DNA of 64,000 nt from Duganella sp. SG902 (GTDB lineage: Bacteria; Pseudomonadota; Gammaproteobacteria; Burkholderiales; Burkholderiaceae_D), in NCBI RefSeq assembly GCF_013376005.1, contig NZ_JABMJK010000018.1, positions 50,191 through 114,190 on the forward strand, in the 5' to 3' direction. A program made the position numbers and the translations under genes. Below are positions 45,171 through 53,048 of this stretch, in pieces. Numbering within the stretch: the stretch's first letter is position 1; each line of letters opens with the position of its first letter. A model generated the notes under the pieces. It was not told where the DNA came from. It searched no databases and was given only the letters and a program-made list of their open reading frames with translations.

Positions 45171-46066
45171 GCTGGCGTTAGCAAGCCGCGATCGCGCAGC
45201 CATTCCTCCGCGCGTCGCGGCCACAGCGATGAGGTGCCCAGCCCATCGCGCATGCCCATGCCATGGCCGCCGTGTTCCAGCAAATACATCTCCGCAGGGA
45301 CTTTGGCCCTGGTCAGGGCCTGGTAGAAAAGGATGCTGTTTTCCACCGGGACGGCGGTATCGGCCTGGGTGTGGATCAGCAGCGTGGGCGGCGTGGCCGG
45401 CGTCACCTGTTTTTCGAGCGACATCAAGTTCAACGCTTCGGCCGATGGCGTCGCGCCCAGCAGCGACTTGCGCGAACCCGCGTGCGCGGCCGGGTCCTGC
45501 ATGGTGATCACGGGGTACATCAGCATCAGGAAGTCCGGCCGGGCGCTGACGCTGTCCAGCGCCGCACCAGTGCGGCCCAAGGGATTGTCGAACAGGGTAC
45601 CGGCGCTGGCCGCGAGGTGGCCGCCGGCCGAGCTGCCCATCACGCCGATGCGGTCCGGACGGATGCCGAATTCCGCCGCGCGCGAGCGCAGCATGCGCAC
45701 CGCGCGCAGCACGTCCTGCAAAGGCGCTGGATGTCCGTACTCCTGCATGCGATACTTGAGCACAAAGCTGGTCACGCCCAGGGTGCTGAGCCACGTCGCA
45801 TACTGATCGCCTTCGCGCGCGGTCGCCATGCGCACGTAACCGCCGCCGGGGCAGATGATGACGGCCGTGCCGTTGGGATGATCGATCGCCGGCCCGACCA
45901 TGGTCAGCGTCGGCTCGCTGACGTTGGAGGTGTAGCCATCGCCAACCTTCTCGGGACCGATGTCGCGCTTGCCCGGCACGCCTTCGGGCCAGAGCGTGAT
46001 GACATTGGTCGCCGCCGACGACCATCCCGCGGCACTGAGCATCAGAATAAGCAGTATCTTTTTCAT
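45158..46066 (-). CDS. Exported alpha/beta hydrolase (esterase)
   Basis: The 302-residue protein has a signal peptide (residues 1-18, MKKILLILMLSAAGWSSA) and an alpha/beta hydrolase fold with oxyanion region IICPGGGYVRMA, nucleophile IGVMGSSAGGHLAAS, Asp in IHTQADTAVPV and His in LLEHGGHGMG. It resembles exported carbohydrate esterases such as acetyl-xylan esterases, which would release acetyl groups from pectin or xylan side chains, in line with the rhamnose locus beside it. Substrate is unproven. Its ATG is only 12 bases from the start of the divergent DUF1080 gene, and no ribosome site precedes it. Confidence 0.8.
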   Translation of the reverse strand: MKKILLILMLSAAGWSSAATNVITLWPEGVPGKRDIGPEKVGDGYTSNVSEPTLTMVGPAIDHPNGTAVIICPGGGYVRMATAREGDQYATWLSTLGVTSFVLKYRMQEYGHPAPLQDVLRAVRMLRSRAAEFGIRPDRIGVMGSSAGGHLAASAGTLFDNPLGRTGAALDSVSARPDFLMLMYPVITMQDPAAHAGSRKSLLGATPSAEALNLMSLEKQVTPATPPTLLIHTQADTAVPVENSILFYQALTRAKVPAEMYLLEHGGHGMGMRDGLGTSSLWPRRAEEWLRDRGLLTPAQAK

Positions 46067-46078
46067 AGGGGAGACAGT

Positions 46079-46708
46079 GTGAACAAGTTGTTGGGTGCCG
46101 TGATATTAACCGTCTGCGCGCATAACGCAAGCGCGGTTGCCTTGTTTAACGGCCGCGATTTCAGCGGCTGGGAATTGCAAACCACGCCGGCCGCCGCGAT
46201 CGCGGACGCCTTCCACGTGCTGCCGGATGGCGTGATCGCATCTACCGGCAAGCCGTCCGGCTTTCTGGCGACGCGGGAGAGCTATCGCAACTACAAGCTG
46301 CACGTCGAGTGGCGCTGGACCGGAAAGCCGGGCAACGGCGGCGTGCTGCTGCACATCAGCCCCGGCGCCTTCGACCGGGTGTGGCCGGTCAGCCTGCAGG
46401 TGCAGACCAAGTTTGGCAATGCCGGCGACCTGCTGCCGATGGCGGCGGCCAGCTTTGCCGAGCCGCTGACCAGCGCGCCGGGCGCGGATACCCGCATCAA
46501 GGCGCATACCGCGCCGGACAGCGAGAAGCCTGCGGGCGAATGGAACGAATGCGATATCGTCAGCCGTGACGGCGTGGTCGAAGTGAGCTTGAATGGGGTG
46601 CCGCAAAATCGGGTCTCGCATGTGGCGCCTGCGTCGGGACGGATCGGCTTCCAACTGGAAGGCACGCCCTACGAACTGCGTCGCGTGGAGCTGACGCCGC
46701 TGGATTAA
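46079..46708 (+). CDS. Exported DUF1080 (3-keto-disaccharide hydrolase-like) protein
   Basis: The 209-residue protein has a signal peptide (residues 1-19, ending AHNASA) and a DUF1080 jelly-roll domain with the typical opening ALFNGRDFSGWEL and NGGVLLHISPG, and DIVSRDGVVEVSLNGV. Such domains bind or cleave glycans, and some split 3-keto-disaccharides. It starts with GTG at 46079 behind AGGGGAGA. It sits divergent to the esterase with a very short gap. Frames upstream are shadows of the esterase. Confidence 0.8.
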   Translation: MNKLLGAVILTVCAHNASAVALFNGRDFSGWELQTTPAAAIADAFHVLPDGVIASTGKPSGFLATRESYRNYKLHVEWRWTGKPGNGGVLLHISPGAFDRVWPVSLQVQTKFGNAGDLLPMAAASFAEPLTSAPGADTRIKAHTAPDSEKPAGEWNECDIVSRDGVVEVSLNGVPQNRVSHVAPASGRIGFQLEGTPYELRRVELTPLD

Positions 46709-46716
46709 GTAGAAAG

Positions 46717-46759
46717 CCCTGCCGGCCGAAGAGACGAGGGAGAGTGTGAGCCGGCAGGG
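46717..46759 (+). terminator. Hairpin after the DUF1080 gene
   Basis: CCCTGCCGGC (46717-46726) and GCCGGCAGGG (46750-46759) form a perfect 10-bp stem with a 23-base loop, eight bases after the stop codon. There is no T run, so it may be a Rho-dependent or 3'-stabilising hairpin rather than an intrinsic terminator. Confidence 0.4.
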
Positions 46760-46839
46760 AAGGAGTGCAGGGTTAGTATCGGGATTCGTGCTCAAAGTGT
46801 CAACGGCCTGCGCGATCTAATCATTTTTATGATCGGTGC

Positions 46840-47544
46840 TCAGTCTCCACCGCAGCCGCCGCCACCGCAGCCGTCTCCGCCGCCTCCACTGTCGCCGCCG
46901 CCGTCCGATCCGGAGTCGCTGGCGTCCATTCCATCGCCACCGCCGCAGCCGCCACTGGCGTTCCCCAGGTCCGCGCCGCAATAAGGCGTGGCGCCGACGA
47001 CATCATCCTTGCGCTGGAAACCATGGCAATCCGGGACGTACACGAAGCCGTTCGGAATGTTCAATTTGCCGTCCAGCGCGAACAGCAGCGGTAGGCGAGT
47101 GGGTTTGTGGGGATTGATGTTCTCCTCGTGGCAGGCATAAAACCAAGTACGCCGTATGCCTGCATTCCCTTGTTGGCCCTTGCCCAGCACCGCAGCCGGC
47201 GTGTGATGCAGGAAGCGGCCAAACGCTCGCCGGCAGAATTGCTCGTAATTCTTGGTGTACAGGATGAACTCATGCCACAAGTCGTCCGCGACCTGTGAGG
47301 GCATGGACACGTATTTGCGCCCGCTTTTCAGATGCGCGAGGAAGAACTGGCGCAGTCCTTGGGCCACCAGTTGGCAGTCCTTCAGGCTGAGGTCAGGGTG
47401 ACGCGCGCGCAGCTTGTCAAATAGGCCATGCGGCAGGATGAAGTCGCGGATATAGGCTTCGCGGCGTGCGCGTCGTTGGCGCCGCCATAGCACCGCCGAC
47501 ACTCCGGCGAAGGCGAAACAGGCGATGGTGGGGACTATATTCAT
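46840..47544 (-). CDS. Glycine-rich-domain-like protein with Gly/Cys-rich tail
   Basis: The 234-residue protein has one N-terminal membrane segment (about 3-20), a helical region with SQVADDLWHEFILYTKNYEQFC and FGRFLHHTP, the pattern of glycine-rich domain-containing (GRDP-like) proteins, and a final 40 residues made almost only of Gly, Asp, Ser and Cys, ending GGGGCGGD. The tail carries four Cys. The role is unknown. It stands alone between the rhamnose cluster and the glycosidase genes and is divergent from the GH74 gene. Confidence 0.65.
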   Translation of the reverse strand: MNIVPTIACFAFAGVSAVLWRRQRRARREAYIRDFILPHGLFDKLRARHPDLSLKDCQLVAQGLRQFFLAHLKSGRKYVSMPSQVADDLWHEFILYTKNYEQFCRRAFGRFLHHTPAAVLGKGQQGNAGIRRTWFYACHEENINPHKPTRLPLLFALDGKLNIPNGFVYVPDCHGFQRKDDVVGATPYCGADLGNASGGCGGGDGMDASDSGSDGGGDSGGGGDGCGGGGCGGD

Positions 47545-47668
47545 GTGTGATTTGCCAAATTTCGTTCTCGGGGTTGGTGGATTTCATAATTGCGGCGGCA
47601 TTAAACCAGTTGCAGAATGATTTCACGCGTGCCAATACGCGATAACTATAAAACGACGGAGACGAAAA

Positions 47669-50155
47669 ATGAAGGTCAAACACAGCCTGGCGCTGCTCAT
47701 GGCAGCGTTGTCGATGCCGCTCGCCTGTACGGCGGAAAACTATCACTGGGACTCGGTGGCCATCGGCGGCGGCGGTTATGTATCGGGCATCATCCCGAGC
47801 AAATCCGAGCGCGGCGTGGTCTACGCGCGCACCGACGTCGGCGGCGCTTACCGCTGGGACGAGAACGCGGCCCGCTGGATCCCGCTCAATGACTGGATCG
47901 GCGAGGCCGACATCGGCCTGCTAGGCATCGAGTCGCTGGCGGTGGACCCGCGCAACGCCGCCAACATCTATATGCTGGCCGGCACCAGCTACTTCAGCGG
48001 CGGCAAGACCGCCATCCTGCACTCCAGCGACTATGGCAAGACCTTCACCGTCACCGACGTGAGCGCGCAGTTCAAGGCGCACGGCAATGGCATGGGACGC
48101 CAGAACGGCGAAAAACTGCAGATCGACCCCGGCTCCAGCAACGTGCTGTACGTCGGCACGCGCCGCAACGGCTTGTTCAAGAGCGTGGACTCCGGCGCGA
48201 CCTGGAACCGCCTGGCGGGACTGGACGTGACCACCACGCCCAACGACAACGGCATCAGCTTCGTGCTGCCCGATCCGTCCAGCGTGAGCGGCGGCGTGGC
48301 CAAGCGCCTGTTCGTGGGCGTGTCGCGTTTCGCGTCGACCGCGCCTAACCTGTACTTCAGCGCCGACGGCGGCAACACCTTCACCGCCGTGAAAGGCGGG
48401 CCGACCGGCAGCCTGATGCCGCAGCGCGCCGCCATTTCATCCAAGGGCAAGCTGTATATCACCTACGCCAACGGCGCCGGCCCGCATCCGGGCGACGGCG
48501 AGCCGATGGACAATGGCCAGATCTGGGAGTACAACGCGGTCGGCGGCAACTGGGTGAACATCACCCCGGCCGGCCTGGCGCGTCCGTTCGGCGGCATCAG
48601 CGTGGATCCGGCCAACCCCAAACACCTGGTGGCGTCCACCATCAACACCTGGATGCAGCAGGGCGGCAGCGCCTACGGCGACCGCATCCTGACCTCGCTG
48701 GACGCCGGCCGCACCTGGACCGACGTGGTGGCGCGCGGCTTCGCGCTCGATAGCGGCGGCGCCAACTGGATCAACGGCCAGTCCATCCACTGGGCCGGCT
48801 CGATCGAGTTCGATCCCTTCGACACCAAGAAAGTGTGGGTGGGCTCGGGCAACGGCCTGTTTAAAACCACCGATATCGACGCGCCAACCGCCACCTGGAA
48901 TTTCAACGTCGCCGGCCTGGAAGAAACCGTGCCGTTCAACTTTGAAACGGTGCCCGACGGCCCGCTGGTCTCGACCATCGGTGACTTCGACGGCTTTACC
49001 AACACCGACCCGGCGCAGTACGGCGTCCAACACAACCCGCAAATGGGCACCACCAGCGGCCTAGCGATCGCGCCGCAGGATGGGCGCATCATGGCGCGCG
49101 CCGGCTCGTCGCTGTATTACTCGACCAATGGCGGCGCAAGCTGGAACAAGTCGGCGTCGTTCAACGGCTCGCAAGGCCAACTGGCCCTGTCGGCGGATGG
49201 CGCGGTGCTGCTGCACAGTCCCGCCAACTCTGGCACCAGCTACCGCTCGACCAACTTCGGCGGCAGCTGGACCGCCATCGCCGGCCTGACGGCGAACAAC
49301 GCGCGTCCGGTGGCCGACCCGGTCAACCCCAACAAGTTCTACGCCTATGACGGCGGCAGCCTGCTGGCCAGTGTGGACGGTGGCGCCAGCTTCGCGGCCT
49401 CCGGCAATCCGGGCAGCGGCGGCTCGAATCTGATCCGCCTGGCGCCGGGACGCGAAGGGGACGTGTGGGTGTGCCTGAACGGTGGCGGCCTGACCCGCTC
49501 CACCGACTCTGGCGCCACCTTCACCAAGGTCGCCAGCGTGAACCAGTGCGGCGGCATCGGCTTCGGCAAGGCCTCGCCGGATGCGGCGTATCCGACCCTG
49601 TACCTGCTCGGCACCGTGGGCGGCACGCGCGGCGTGCTGCGCTCGACCGACGCCGGCGCCACCTGGGTGCGCGTCAATGACGACGCCCACCAGTACGGCG
49701 GCAGCGGCAACGCCCACATGATCAACGGCGACCTGAACGTGTTCGGCCGCGTGTACATGAGCACCGCCGGCCGCGGCATTGCCTACGGCAGCGTGGCGGC
49801 GGACGGCGACGTGCCGGTCACGCCGGTCACCGCCGGCCCGCCGCCCAATCCGCAACCGGTCAATCAATGCAGCTACGTGGTGACGGCGTCGTGGAACGGC
49901 GGCTACAACGCGGCGGTACGCATCACGAACAATCGCAACACAGTGATCAGCGGCTGGTCGGTCAGCTGGACCTATACGGACAACTCAGTCGTGCAAGGGT
50001 ACTGGAACGCCGCCGTTACAGGCAGCAGCCCGACCTATACAGCCACGCCTAACCAGTCATGGAATCACGACATCTACCCCGGCAATACAGTGGAATTCGG
50101 CATGACCGTCAGCGGTTCGGCCATCCCCGTGGTTACCGGCGATGCGTGCAATTAA
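47669..50155 (+). CDS. Secreted GH74 xyloglucanase with CBM2
   Basis: The 828-residue protein has a signal peptide (residues 1-22, ending LACTAE), a catalytic two-propeller GH74 domain to about residue 710, a short Pro-rich linker (VTAGPPPNPQPVNQ) and a C-terminal family 2 cellulose-binding module (about 733-828). GH74 marks include VYARTDVGGAYRW near the N-terminus with the first catalytic Asp, repeated SxDxGxTW turns such as SVDSGATWNRL, and IGDFDGFTN in the middle with the likely second Asp. The CBM2 has the end Cys pair and Trp residues (WNGGYNA, GWSVSW, NQSWNHD). It should cut xyloglucan of plant walls. It is followed 13 bases later by a GH5 gene. Confidence 0.9.
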   Translation: MKVKHSLALLMAALSMPLACTAENYHWDSVAIGGGGYVSGIIPSKSERGVVYARTDVGGAYRWDENAARWIPLNDWIGEADIGLLGIESLAVDPRNAANIYMLAGTSYFSGGKTAILHSSDYGKTFTVTDVSAQFKAHGNGMGRQNGEKLQIDPGSSNVLYVGTRRNGLFKSVDSGATWNRLAGLDVTTTPNDNGISFVLPDPSSVSGGVAKRLFVGVSRFASTAPNLYFSADGGNTFTAVKGGPTGSLMPQRAAISSKGKLYITYANGAGPHPGDGEPMDNGQIWEYNAVGGNWVNITPAGLARPFGGISVDPANPKHLVASTINTWMQQGGSAYGDRILTSLDAGRTWTDVVARGFALDSGGANWINGQSIHWAGSIEFDPFDTKKVWVGSGNGLFKTTDIDAPTATWNFNVAGLEETVPFNFETVPDGPLVSTIGDFDGFTNTDPAQYGVQHNPQMGTTSGLAIAPQDGRIMARAGSSLYYSTNGGASWNKSASFNGSQGQLALSADGAVLLHSPANSGTSYRSTNFGGSWTAIAGLTANNARPVADPVNPNKFYAYDGGSLLASVDGGASFAASGNPGSGGSNLIRLAPGREGDVWVCLNGGGLTRSTDSGATFTKVASVNQCGGIGFGKASPDAAYPTLYLLGTVGGTRGVLRSTDAGATWVRVNDDAHQYGGSGNAHMINGDLNVFGRVYMSTAGRGIAYGSVAADGDVPVTPVTAGPPPNPQPVNQCSYVVTASWNGGYNAAVRITNNRNTVISGWSVSWTYTDNSVVQGYWNAAVTGSSPTYTATPNQSWNHDIYPGNTVEFGMTVSGSAIPVVTGDACN

Positions 50156-50168
50156 CCAAGGGGACACC

Positions 50169-52115
50169 ATGAAAAAATTCCTGATCGGCCTGTTCGCCGG
50201 CATGACTCTGATGCTGACGTCGCAGGCGCAATCCGCGCCGGTGGATTTCGAAGACTTGCACGCGGACGGCGACTTTGCCGCCCTGGTCAGCCCGTACGCT
50301 GGCCTGAACTGGAGCGAGGACTGGTACTACGGCGACACCACGATTGAGGGCTACGACAATGGCGCGCACTCTGGCACCTCGTTCGTCACCAACGGCTTTG
50401 GCGTCGACAACCTGACCGTGAGCAGCGCCACCACCTTCAACTTCGCCGGCGCCTGGTTCGCCGCGCCGAACACCAACGGCGCGGTGGCCAGCTGGATCAA
50501 CATCACCGCCTACGACGCGGCCAACCACGTGATCGGCAGCACCGGCAACGTCGGCATCGGCCAGGGCTACCAGTGGATCTCGGCCAACTTCTCCGGCGTC
50601 TCGCACCTGACCATCGCGCGTGACGATGGCTGGTTCGTGATGGACGATTTCACCATGCAAAGCCCGGTGCCGGAGCCCAGCGGCGTAATGCTGCTGCTGG
50701 CCGGACTGGCAACGGTGGTGGGCCTGGCGCGCCGCCGCCTGCTGTTGCCGGCGGCCCTGCTGGCCATGACCTGCGGCGCCGCGCAGGCGCAAAACTGCGG
50801 CACCGGCGGCGGTGCCACCGTGTGCCTGAGCGCCACTGGTTCGTCCGACAACATCAAATTGAACTGGACCGTGAGCGGCGCCGTCACCGGCCTGCAAATC
50901 TACCGCGACACCGACGGCGACGCCAATGGCCGCAGCCGCATCGCCATCCCCGCCGCCAGCGCCACCAGCTACAGCGATACCACGGCGGCGGTTGGCGTGC
51001 CATACTGGTACTGGGTGAAATTCACCACCGCCACCGGCGGCTCCAACTCCGGTTCCGCCACGGCGGTGCGCGTGGGCGTGATCCGCAACCTGACCAGCGT
51101 GCAGCTGTCGGCGCAGATGTCGCCGGGCTGGAATCTGGGGAATTCGCTGGAAGCCATCGGCGGCGAGACCGCATGGGGCAATCCTCCCGCCAACCAGGCC
51201 TTGTTCAACGCCGTGAAAGCGGCCGGCTTCAAGACCGTGCGCATTCCGCTGTCGTGGAGCCAGTACGCGGACGCCAACTACAACATCAGCGCCAGCTGGA
51301 TGACGCGCGTGAAGGAAGTGGTGGACGCCGCGCGCGGCGCCGGCCTGTACGTCATCATCAACGTGCACTGGGATGGCGGCTGGCTGCAGCCAACCTACGC
51401 GGCGCAATCGGCCGCCAACGCGCGCCTTGCCAAGTTCTGGACCCAGATCGCCAACACCTTCAAATACTACGACGACTACCTGCTGTTCGCCGGCACGAAC
51501 GAGGTGATGGTGACCAATGTGTACAGCGCGCCGACGGCGGAGAACATCGCGGTGCAAAACGGCTTCAATCAGCTGTTCGTCAACACCGTGCGCGGCACCG
51601 GCGGCAACAATGGCCAGCGCCACCTGATCGTGCAGGGCTATAACACCAATATCGACTACACCTACGCCACCAACACGGTGCCCAGCGATTCGGCCACCAA
51701 GCGCTTGATGATGGAGGTGCACTTCTACGATCCGTACAACTTCACGCTCAACACCGACAGCAAGATCTGGCAATGGGGTTCGATCGCCACCGACGCCACC
51801 GCGACCGAGACCTGGGCCAACGAAGCGTATGTGGATGCGCAGTTCCAGAAGATGAAGACCCGCTTCATCGACAACGGCGTCGCCGTGATCCTGGGCGAGT
51901 ACGCGGCCAGCCTGCGCACCGAGTACGATGCGCCCGGCAAATACCGCCAGTACTGGGACCAGTACATCACCAAGTCAGCGTACCAGCGCGGTCTGGTACC
52001 GGTGTACTGGGACAATGGCCCGACCAGCAACCATCAGTCGGGATTGTTCAACCGCTCCACCGGCGCGCAAGCGTATCCGGCGGTGATCAGCGCCATCGTC
52101 AACGCCGCCAGGTAA
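50169..52115 (+). CDS. PEP-CTERM protein fused to a GH5 cellulase-like enzyme
   Basis: The 648-residue frame has three parts. Residues 1-166 are a signal peptide and a small extracellular domain. Residues 167-190 are a PEP-CTERM sorting signal: VPEPSG, a hydrophobic stretch, then ARRR. Residues 191-206 look like a second signal peptide (LLLPAALLAMTCGAAQAQ). A fibronectin-III-like part (about 210-300) and a GH5 barrel follow, with acid/base Glu in FAGTNEVM and nucleophile Glu in ILGEYAA, and INVHWDGGW. No stop separates them. It lies 13 bases behind the GH74 gene, so both probably act on xyloglucan or cellulose. An internal TTG could start the second part alone. Confidence 0.8.
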   Translation: MKKFLIGLFAGMTLMLTSQAQSAPVDFEDLHADGDFAALVSPYAGLNWSEDWYYGDTTIEGYDNGAHSGTSFVTNGFGVDNLTVSSATTFNFAGAWFAAPNTNGAVASWINITAYDAANHVIGSTGNVGIGQGYQWISANFSGVSHLTIARDDGWFVMDDFTMQSPVPEPSGVMLLLAGLATVVGLARRRLLLPAALLAMTCGAAQAQNCGTGGGATVCLSATGSSDNIKLNWTVSGAVTGLQIYRDTDGDANGRSRIAIPAASATSYSDTTAAVGVPYWYWVKFTTATGGSNSGSATAVRVGVIRNLTSVQLSAQMSPGWNLGNSLEAIGGETAWGNPPANQALFNAVKAAGFKTVRIPLSWSQYADANYNISASWMTRVKEVVDAARGAGLYVIINVHWDGGWLQPTYAAQSAANARLAKFWTQIANTFKYYDDYLLFAGTNEVMVTNVYSAPTAENIAVQNGFNQLFVNTVRGTGGNNGQRHLIVQGYNTNIDYTYATNTVPSDSATKRLMMEVHFYDPYNFTLNTDSKIWQWGSIATDATATETWANEAYVDAQFQKMKTRFIDNGVAVILGEYAASLRTEYDAPGKYRQYWDQYITKSAYQRGLVPVYWDNGPTSNHQSGLFNRSTGAQAYPAVISAIVNAAR

Positions 52116-52129
52116 GCGGCCCAGTATTC

Positions 52130-52163
52130 AACGGCGCGGTCCCGGGCGGGCTGCGCCGTTTTT
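52130..52163 (+). terminator. Intrinsic terminator after the GH5 gene
   Basis: AACGGCGC (52130-52137) and GCGCCGTT (52153-52160) form a perfect 8-bp stem with a GC-rich loop, followed by TTTTT (52159-52163). It lies 15 bases after the GH5 stop and just before the ars promoter region. Confidence 0.8.
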
Positions 52164-52176
52164 ATTGTGGTATTAT

Positions 52177-52192
52177 TTCGATATTTATTGAA
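52177..52192 (+). promoter_or_regulatory. ArsR operator candidate
   Basis: TTCGAT-ATTT-ATTGAA is an inverted repeat with one mismatch in the half-sites, located 14 bases before the arsR ATG in AT-rich DNA. The form is typical of ArsR/SmtB operators, which overlap the promoter of their own gene. Confidence 0.55.
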
Positions 52193-52205
52193 TTATGGAA
52201 GTGTG

Positions 52206-52538
52206 ATGATGGACACCCAAGCCGTTCTGGCCGCTCTTGCGGCGATCGCGCAGGAAAGCAGGCTGGCGATATTTCGCTTGCTGGTCCAGGCCGGCCCGGA
52301 CGGCATGGCCGCTTCCAGGATCGCCGAGCAGCTCGACATCGCGCCGTCGTCGCTGTCGTTTCACCTGAAAGAGCTGACCCACGCCAAACTCATTTCCTCG
52401 CGCAGCGAGGGCCGCTTTGTCATCTACTCGGCGGACATCGCGGTGATGAACGGCCTAATTGGCTACCTGACCGAAAACTGCTGCGGCGGGGCGCCTTGCG
52501 GTCCCGCCGGCTGCGCCACCAACCCAACTTCCACCTGA
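52206..52538 (+). CDS. arsR: Arsenic-responsive repressor ArsR
   Basis: The 110-residue protein is a winged-helix ArsR/SmtB regulator (MAASRIAEQLDIAPSSLSFHLKEL). The E. coli-type ELCVCDL metal site is absent; instead Cys92, Cys93 and Cys98 lie at the C-terminus in ENCCGGAPCG, much like the As(III) site of Acidithiobacillus ArsR, plus Cys103. When As(III) binds, the repressor leaves the operator and the ars operon is expressed. An ATG three bases later could also be the start. It is followed 14 bases later by arsC. Confidence 0.88.
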   Translation: MMDTQAVLAALAAIAQESRLAIFRLLVQAGPDGMAASRIAEQLDIAPSSLSFHLKELTHAKLISSRSEGRFVIYSADIAVMNGLIGYLTENCCGGAPCGPAGCATNPTST

Positions 52539-52552
52539 CCCATCTCCTGACC

Positions 52553-53032
52553 ATGAACATTCTGTTTCTCTGCACCGGCAACTCCTGCCGCTCGGTGATA
52601 TCCGAAGCCACTTTCAACCACCTGGCGCCGGCTGGCCTGAAGGCGATCAGCGCGGGCAGCCAACCGGCCGGCAAGCTCCATCCGCGCGCGCTCTCCCTGC
52701 TACAGAGCAAGGGCATCTCCACCGAGGGCTACTACAGCAAATCCTGGAACGACCTGCCGGCGACGCCGGACATCGTCGTCACCGTCTGCGGCAGCGCCGC
52801 CGGCGAGACTTGCCCTGCCTATCTGGGACCGGTGCTGCGCGCCCATTGGGGCGTCGACGATCCGAGCCACGTGGTCGGCACCGAGGAGGAAATCACGGCG
52901 GCGTTCGAAACGGCATACGGCATCATCCGCGCGCGCATCGAGGCCTTCCTGGCGCTGCCGCTGGCCACGCTGGCCAACGACAAGACAAAACTGAAGGCGG
53001 AACTGGACAAGATCGGCGCCATCGCGGCATAA
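52553..53032 (+). CDS. arsC: Arsenate reductase, thioredoxin-coupled LMW-PTP type
   Basis: The 159-residue protein belongs to the low-molecular-weight tyrosine phosphatase-like arsenate reductases. The phosphate loop CTGNSCRS (Cys7-x5-Arg13) at the N-terminus binds arsenate, and VVTVCGSAAGETCPAY supplies the two further redox cysteines near residues 82 and 89. It reduces As(V) to As(III) with electrons from thioredoxin; As(III) is then pumped out by the next gene product. Confidence 0.92.
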   Translation: MNILFLCTGNSCRSVISEATFNHLAPAGLKAISAGSQPAGKLHPRALSLLQSKGISTEGYYSKSWNDLPATPDIVVTVCGSAAGETCPAYLGPVLRAHWGVDDPSHVVGTEEEITAAFETAYGIIRARIEAFLALPLATLANDKTKLKAELDKIGAIAA

Positions 53033-53048
53033 GCCATAAAGGACAAAC

